DNA from: Sphingobacteriales bacterium JAD_PAG50586_3
Lineage (GTDB): Bacteria > Bacteroidota > Bacteroidia > CAMBQF01
Direction of reading: 5' to 3'
Assembly: GCA_023213195.1 (NCBI GenBank)
Contig: CP096135.1
Location: forward strand, 3,964,842-4,028,841
Length of the DNA: 64,000 bases
The translations under genes were made by a program, and so were the position numbers. The notes under the pieces were generated by a model. It was not told the DNA's origin. It did not search any database and saw only the letters and a list, made by a program, of their open reading frames with translations. Shown piece by piece: positions 59,365 through 64,000 of this stretch. Numbering within the stretch: position 1 is the first letter of the stretch; each line of letters begins with the position of its first letter.

Positions 59365-61941
59365 TGGAACAGGAAAAATTACATTTTAAAACTAATGTTC
59401 AGCTAAAAAGCATTATTGGAAAAGATCTTATAAATGATGATAATATTGCAATCTTAGAATTAGTTAAAAATGCTTATGATGCAAATAGTAAAAGGCTTCA
59501 ATTATTTTTAAAAATATAAAAATAAATGATGACTTAAAAATTCAGCAACATAATGAGGCTGAATTAAAAAACACCCAAGTAAGCAGAATCTAATTACCTA
59601 CACTGAAAATACATCCAAGATTATTATACAAGATTTTGGTGTAGGAATGGACAGATCAGACATTGTAGACAAATGGTTAAATATCGCATATTCTGAAAAG
59701 AAAGCTATTAAAAAACAATTCGATAGGCTTTTAGCAGGCGCGAAAGGTGTTGGAAGGTTTTCTTGTGATAGGTTAGGCGAATACCTAAATATTTATTCCC
59801 GAAAACCAGGAAATAGGATAGCGCATTTATTCGTTGACTGGAAACAATTTGAAGTTGAAAATGACAGAGATTTATTAATACAAGGTATTGATGTATATTT
59901 TCGTGAAATACCTGTTAATCAATTCAAATCTGTAACTGGATATGATTTATTTGAAAGTGGGACTATTTTAGAAATCACTAAATTAAGAAGTAATTGGACA
60001 TATTATGATGATCCTATATGGTCTAAAGAAAAATTGCTGAACTTAAAAAAACAACTTGAAAAATTAATAAACCCCAATCAAGCTTATATTCAGGAAAATA
60101 AAAATGCTCAGAATTTGTTTTTAATAAATCTTATAGCAGAAGATTTTTTAGAAGAAGATAGAGGTTGTCCGGAAAATCAAAAGATAAACGGAGATATTCA
60201 AAACAAAATATTTGAAAAATTAAACTTCAGAACAACGAGCATAGTATCCAAAATAAATGAAAGTACTATAACTACAACTTTATATGACAAAGGGATTACA
60301 ATTTATGAGTTAGTAGAACACAATCTACATTATCCTAAGTTAAAAAATGTTACTATAAGTTTATATTATTTAAGCCCATACTCCAAAGCATACTTTACAA
60401 AACAAATGGGTTTTAGATCAGTAGAGTTTGGGTCTATTTATTTATTTATAAATGGCTTTAGAATTCCTCCTTACGGTGAAGAAGGGGATGACTGGCTAAA
60501 AATAGATATAAGAAAAGGACAAGGGTATAGCCGAAATTTAGGTACAAGGGAGGTAATTGGAAGAATTGAGATTGTAGATGAAAAAGAACATTTTAAAATT
60601 GTTTCATCAAGGGAAGGCATAGTAAAAAATGAAAGCTATAAAGAACTTGCCGATGATTATGGATTTTTCTATAAAACATTTAAGCGCCTTGAGAACTATA
60701 TTGTAGATGGCATTGGGTGGGATAGTATACCTGAAGATGTAAAAAAGAAATTTGCTGAAATCGAAAAGAAAATTGCAGACAATAACTTTAGTGAAGAAGA
60801 AGAGATATACATAGAAAGTGATTCTGATAAATTTAAGAGAATATATTCCTTAATACATTCTATTATTAGTACAAAACCTAAAGAGGTTATAAGTTTATAT
60901 GTAAACGAAGATTTAATCTTTCAAAAAGTAAAGGAAGAAAAAGAAATTGCTGAAAATGAATTTGAAAAAATTTTAGACGATTTTTCAAACAACAAAATAA
61001 GTGTTGATGCATTAAATAGAATTCTTGAAAAAAGGCAGAATTAAATAAAGATTTACAAAAGCAATTAAAGGATTTTGCAAAATACACAACTGAAGAAAGG
61101 ACAGCCAAAGCAATACTTCAGCTAGAATCATTACGGAATTTAAATAGCAAACAAGAAAATACATTAAAGGATTTATTAAAAAAAATAGAGACTCTTGAAA
61201 GTGAAAAAAGGAAAAAGATGCTGAAATAACAGCACAAGAGAAACAAATTCTTTTTCACCAAAAGCTATTAACAACCGACATTGAGCAATTACTAGAATAT
61301 CATCATAACATTGGTATTTCTGCAAGCGCTATTGAAGGGCATTTGATTAATCTAAAAGATGATTTAAATAAAGGGAAAAATCCTAATAAACAAGACTTAT
61401 TTGACTTAATTGAAAACATCAATTACGAAACCAATAAAATAACATCTATTACAAACCTAGCTACCGCAGCTAATTTCAATGCTGATACCGATGAAATTGA
61501 TGCCGACCTTGCAGAATTTATAAAACAATATATTCTTAGGGTAAAACAAGGCAATTTAAAATCAACAAACGGAGATATTATGCAAATTAATATTAACGAC
61601 CATTCAAATATAGATTTCCCTTATCATTTTAAACCTTTAGAACTCGCTATAATATTAGATAATTTATTAAGTAACTCTAGAAAAGCAAAAGCAACAGAAG
61701 TCAATGTTGATATTAAAAATAGTAGTGATAACACCTTAAATATTTATTTCACAGATAATGGAAATGGAATTAAATCTAGTATTATTGACAAAATATTCAA
61801 CTTTGGATTTACTACTACAAGTGGTTCAGGTTTAGGATTATTTCACATAAAAAAATCATAGAAGACAAATATAATGGCAACATTGAAGTCGATAAAAACA
61901 CATCAAATGGTGCTCAATTTATTTTAACTTTTAAAAGATGA
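59364..61941 (+). CDS. Dual GHKL ATPase: MORC/MutL-like N-terminus and histidine-kinase-like C-terminus, five frameshifts
   Basis: About 860 residues when five lost bases (all in A- or T-runs, at about 59505, 59566, 61028, 61212 and 61849) are restored. N-terminal GHKL domain: N-box LELVKNAYDA (Asn36, Asp39), G1 DFGVGM, an AGAKGVGRFSCDRLG lid, as in MORC/MutL/Hsp90-like ATPases. A charged coiled-coil middle (NEFEKILDDFSN; EITAQEKQILFHQ). C-terminal histidine-kinase-type ATPase: YHHNIGISASAIEGHL where a DHp helix would lie, N-box LDNLLSNSRKA, G1 FTDNGNGI, G2 GSGLGLFHIKK. The stop overlaps the next start by ATGA. Predicted to sense a signal and phosphorylate, or gate, the receiver protein. Confidence 0.85.
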
Positions 61942-62819
61942 GAATAGACTATAATATTTTATGGTTTGAAAATGATGAGGGCTGGCTTAAACAAGCTGTA
62001 AAAGGGATAAGCAATCTTCTTGAGGATTATGGATTTAGGCTTAATGAAACTACTCAAAAAGATGGTTCAAAAATAGACGAGCTAATTTCAAAAATCCAGT
62101 CTAAAACTCTAGATGTCGATATGATTTTTATGGATTTCAAATTAAGTGGAGAGATTAATGGAGAAAAAATAATTGAAACAATTCGTAAAAGAAATTTATT
62201 TACTGAAATTTTGTTCTATTCCCAAGATAGTAACGTAAAACAAATTATTGAAGAAACTTATGGCTCAATAGAAGGTATATATTATGGTGGAAGAGATAAC
62301 TTTAGAGACAAAGCAAGAGAAGTTATATGGCATACTATAAAAAAAGTCGAAGATGTAGAAAGTATGAGAGGGTTGATTATGGGGGCAACTTCAGAAATTG
62401 AAAATTTAATGAAGGATATAACGCTAGAATATATTGCTAATTGTGGAGATGATATTAAAAATATAATTGCAAAGCCAATTTTTGAGGAAGTAGGAAAAAA
62501 TGTACGGGAGAAATTTGATAGACATTCGGAGTATGAGCCTACATTAAATTTAAAAAAGCTAATAAAAGATAATACTCTATTTGATGCTAATAAGAAAGCC
62601 CATGCTATACAAGCCATTATTAACGAACTAAGACATCCGGATTTAGAGGGTTTAACAGGTACTGTTTTTTATGATTCCATATCTAATATATTTCTTGTTA
62701 GAAATAAATTTGGGCATTGTAAAGTAATAATTAATGATGATGGGATAAGAGTTTTACAAAGCCCACCACCTATTGAAGAGTTTACAGATGAAAATTGTAT
62801 TGAGATACGAAAAAATTAA
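61938..62819 (+). CDS. Receiver-domain protein with a HEPN-like RNxxxH C-terminus
   Basis: 293 residues. N-terminal receiver-like domain: ILWFENDEGW (acidic pocket, Glu11/Asp13), the phospho-acceptor Asp66 in DMIFMDFKLSGE, and a Ser/Thr switch strand EILFYSQDS. C-terminal half (about 140-293) is helical and has FLVRNKFGH with Arg255-Asn256 and His260: the R-N-x3-H active site of HEPN ribonucleases. No DNA-binding output domain is seen. Proposed as a phosphorylation- or ATPase-controlled toxic RNase. The receiver fold is fairly sure; the HEPN call is inferred from the motif and the helical context. Confidence 0.75.
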   Translation: MRIDYNILWFENDEGWLKQAVKGISNLLEDYGFRLNETTQKDGSKIDELISKIQSKTLDVDMIFMDFKLSGEINGEKIIETIRKRNLFTEILFYSQDSNVKQIIEETYGSIEGIYYGGRDNFRDKAREVIWHTIKKVEDVESMRGLIMGATSEIENLMKDITLEYIANCGDDIKNIIAKPIFEEVGKNVREKFDRHSEYEPTLNLKKLIKDNTLFDANKKAHAIQAIINELRHPDLEGLTGTVFYDSISNIFLVRNKFGHCKVIINDDGIRVLQSPPPIEEFTDENCIEIRKN

Positions 62820-62936
62820 TCGCACAACTGGAAACTATTCTCAAGATAAAATCTTTGCTTCCTAAAAAGTAACTAGCGAAGAAAATTAGTTATAATTATT
62901 CATTTTATTTAAACCTGTTAAATAACTCTGCGAGAC

Positions 62937-63208
62937 CTACTTATCATTTTTATGCTTTTGGCTGTTGAATTTTTTGGCTTTGCGTTTGGTTTTCTTCATG
63001 CGTTTGCGGGTGTCGCGGTCTTGAATACGCATAAGGTCTTTCTTAGCTTTCTCGGTGGCTTTGTCGTTCTTCTTCACCATCTTGTCTTTCTTCTTTTTCC
63101 ACTCTTTTTCTTTTTGCCATTGGCTGTGGGTGGTAAAGCGGGCGATGTGTTCTGGGCTTGTACCAAAACACCTATAAATAAAAGGGAAATAGCTAAAATT
63201 CTTCGCAT
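62937..63208 (-). CDS. Small Lys-rich exported protein, one frameshift
   Basis: About 90 residues from ATG 63208. Signal peptide MRRILAISLLFIGVLVQAQ, then an extremely basic, Lys-rich tail (KKDLMRIQDRDTRKRMKKTK). A frame change near 63110-63120 joins the two parts. Function unknown; such proteins are common in Bacteroidota. Divergent from the next lipoprotein gene, 52 bases apart. Confidence 0.65.
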
Positions 63209-63260
63209 GTGGCAAATAACATATTTTATGAGTAGCTTTGCAACTTTCAGGCCATTTAAT

Positions 63261-63692
63261 ATGCCCCGTATAAGGTTAATATTTGTTGTTTTAACGGCTT
63301 TGTGTGGTTTATTGTTGCCCGCGTGCGATGAAAACCAGCAAGGGCCCATTCCGTATGTTCCGGTAAACATTTACCTGAGCTTAAACGAGCCCAGCAACGC
63401 CAACCTGTTGCCTATAGGCGGTTGGGTATATATTAGCGGCGGCTCTAAGGGCATTATTGTTTACCACAGCAGTATTGATGAGTATTTGGCTTTTGACCGT
63501 AACTGCACGTTCGAGGCTTATGGTAGCTGTGTTACGCTTAACGTAATACAATCTACACAGGAAGCGAAAGACGACTGCTGCGGCTCTAAATTCAGCCTAA
63601 ACGGCGGCACGGTGCTTAACGGCCCGGCTACTATGGGCATGGTTCAGTATCAAACAGACCTGTCTGGGCAGGTTCTTCATATTTACAACTAG
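63261..63692 (+). CDS. Rieske-like lipoprotein without the iron-sulfur ligands
   Basis: 143 residues from ATG 63261. Lipobox LLPAC, then a beta domain ending DCCGSKFSLNGGTVLNGPA, which resembles the second cluster loop of Rieske proteins (CxxHGSxFxxxxG...GPA). The first CxH is absent and the His of the second loop is missing, so no 2Fe-2S cluster is expected. Common degenerate form in Bacteroidota. Confidence 0.7.
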   Translation: MPRIRLIFVVLTALCGLLLPACDENQQGPIPYVPVNIYLSLNEPSNANLLPIGGWVYISGGSKGIIVYHSSIDEYLAFDRNCTFEAYGSCVTLNVIQSTQEAKDDCCGSKFSLNGGTVLNGPATMGMVQYQTDLSGQVLHIYN

Positions 63693-63704
63693 TTTCAAAA
63701 GAAA

Positions 63705-64000
63705 ATGAAATCTCCCTATTTTAATCAGGACCACGAAATATTTCGCCAAACTGTCCGCCAGTACATTGAAACGGAAGTAAGGCCACAGGCCGCTAAATGG
63801 GAGGCCGACGAGCGTATACCTAAAGAGGTGTGGAAACGCATGGGCGACCTTGGCTTTTTGGGCATTAACCACGACGAGGCGTATGGTGGCACCAACCAGG
63901 ATTTCTTTTACTCTGTAATATACCTTGAAGAGATTGCCCGCGCGGGCATGGGTGGCTACGCCGCTGCTATTGGGGTACACCAGTATATGAGCACCGCCCA
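63705..64000 (+). CDS. Acyl-CoA dehydrogenase, 5' part
   Basis: First 98 residues; the gene runs off the window. YFNQDHEIFRQTVRQYIETE, PKEVWKRMGDLGFLGINHDE and YGGTNQDFFYSVIYLEEIAR match the N-terminal helical domain of FAD-dependent acyl-CoA dehydrogenases (beta-oxidation or amino-acid breakdown). Confidence 0.92.
   Translation, partial: MKSPYFNQDHEIFRQTVRQYIETEVRPQAAKWEADERIPKEVWKRMGDLGFLGINHDEAYGGTNQDFFYSVIYLEEIARAGMGGYAAAIGVHQYMSTA

Overview
The window looks like a chromosomal piece of a Bacteroidota bacterium, probably of the Chitinophagales/Sphingobacteriales type. The evidence is several secreted proteins with a type IX secretion (T9SS) C-terminal sorting domain, a clear Bacteroidota promoter (TTG-N19-TAGATTTG at 10725-10754), an IPExxxVDY-family protein, DUF1573 and DUF6132 proteins, a ParC of the Bacteroidota kind, and many short lysine/asparagine-rich lipoproteins. 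No tRNA, rRNA, CRISPR array or transposase was recognised.

Layout. 0-14 kb: metabolic and hypothetical genes (lactonase, nitronate monooxygenase, acyl-CoA synthetase, a large subtilisin-like protease, three tandem DUF1573 proteins, an aminotransferase). 14-25 kb: a six-PKD-repeat T9SS protein, TerC, and a tightly packed leftward operon of four lipoproteins around a Tat-exported DUF1501-like protein, with a ParE-type toxin-antitoxin pair at its end. 25-36 kb: fumarase, YicC, guanylate kinase, an SGNH hydrolase, topoisomerase IV subunit A. 36-46 kb: pyruvate dehydrogenase E1-alpha and E2, a TM2/DUF4870/M48 membrane cluster, a HlyD-FtsX-ABC exporter, an alkaline-ceramidase-like membrane enzyme. 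46-57 kb: M42 peptidase, pyruvate kinase, a second ParE-type toxin-antitoxin pair, proBA, lipB, carA. 58.1-62.8 kb: an AT-rich three-gene cassette. 63-64 kb: small exported proteins and the start of an acyl-CoA dehydrogenase.

The most interesting system is the 58.1-62.8 kb cassette: a 5-cytosine DNA methyltransferase, a protein of about 860 residues with a MORC/MutL/Hsp90-like GHKL ATPase at the N-terminus and a histidine-kinase-like GHKL ATPase at the C-terminus, and a receiver-domain protein whose C-terminal half carries an RNxxxH motif of the HEPN ribonuclease type. The genes are coupled by TAATG and ATGA stop/start overlaps. It reads as a signalling-controlled conflict (defence) module; I know of no named system with this exact architecture.

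Sequence quality. Roughly twenty real genes are broken. Most breaks are single-base losses in homopolymers, typical of long-read consensus error. A second set is not homopolymeric: nine premature stops all sit in the context NNC-TAR-G (six are an extra T in C|AAGG, three are in-frame TAG where CAG would restore a CCAGG site). These genes are annotated as one CDS across the break. Intergenic spacers of 0.3-1 kb are full of dispersed palindromic repeats.
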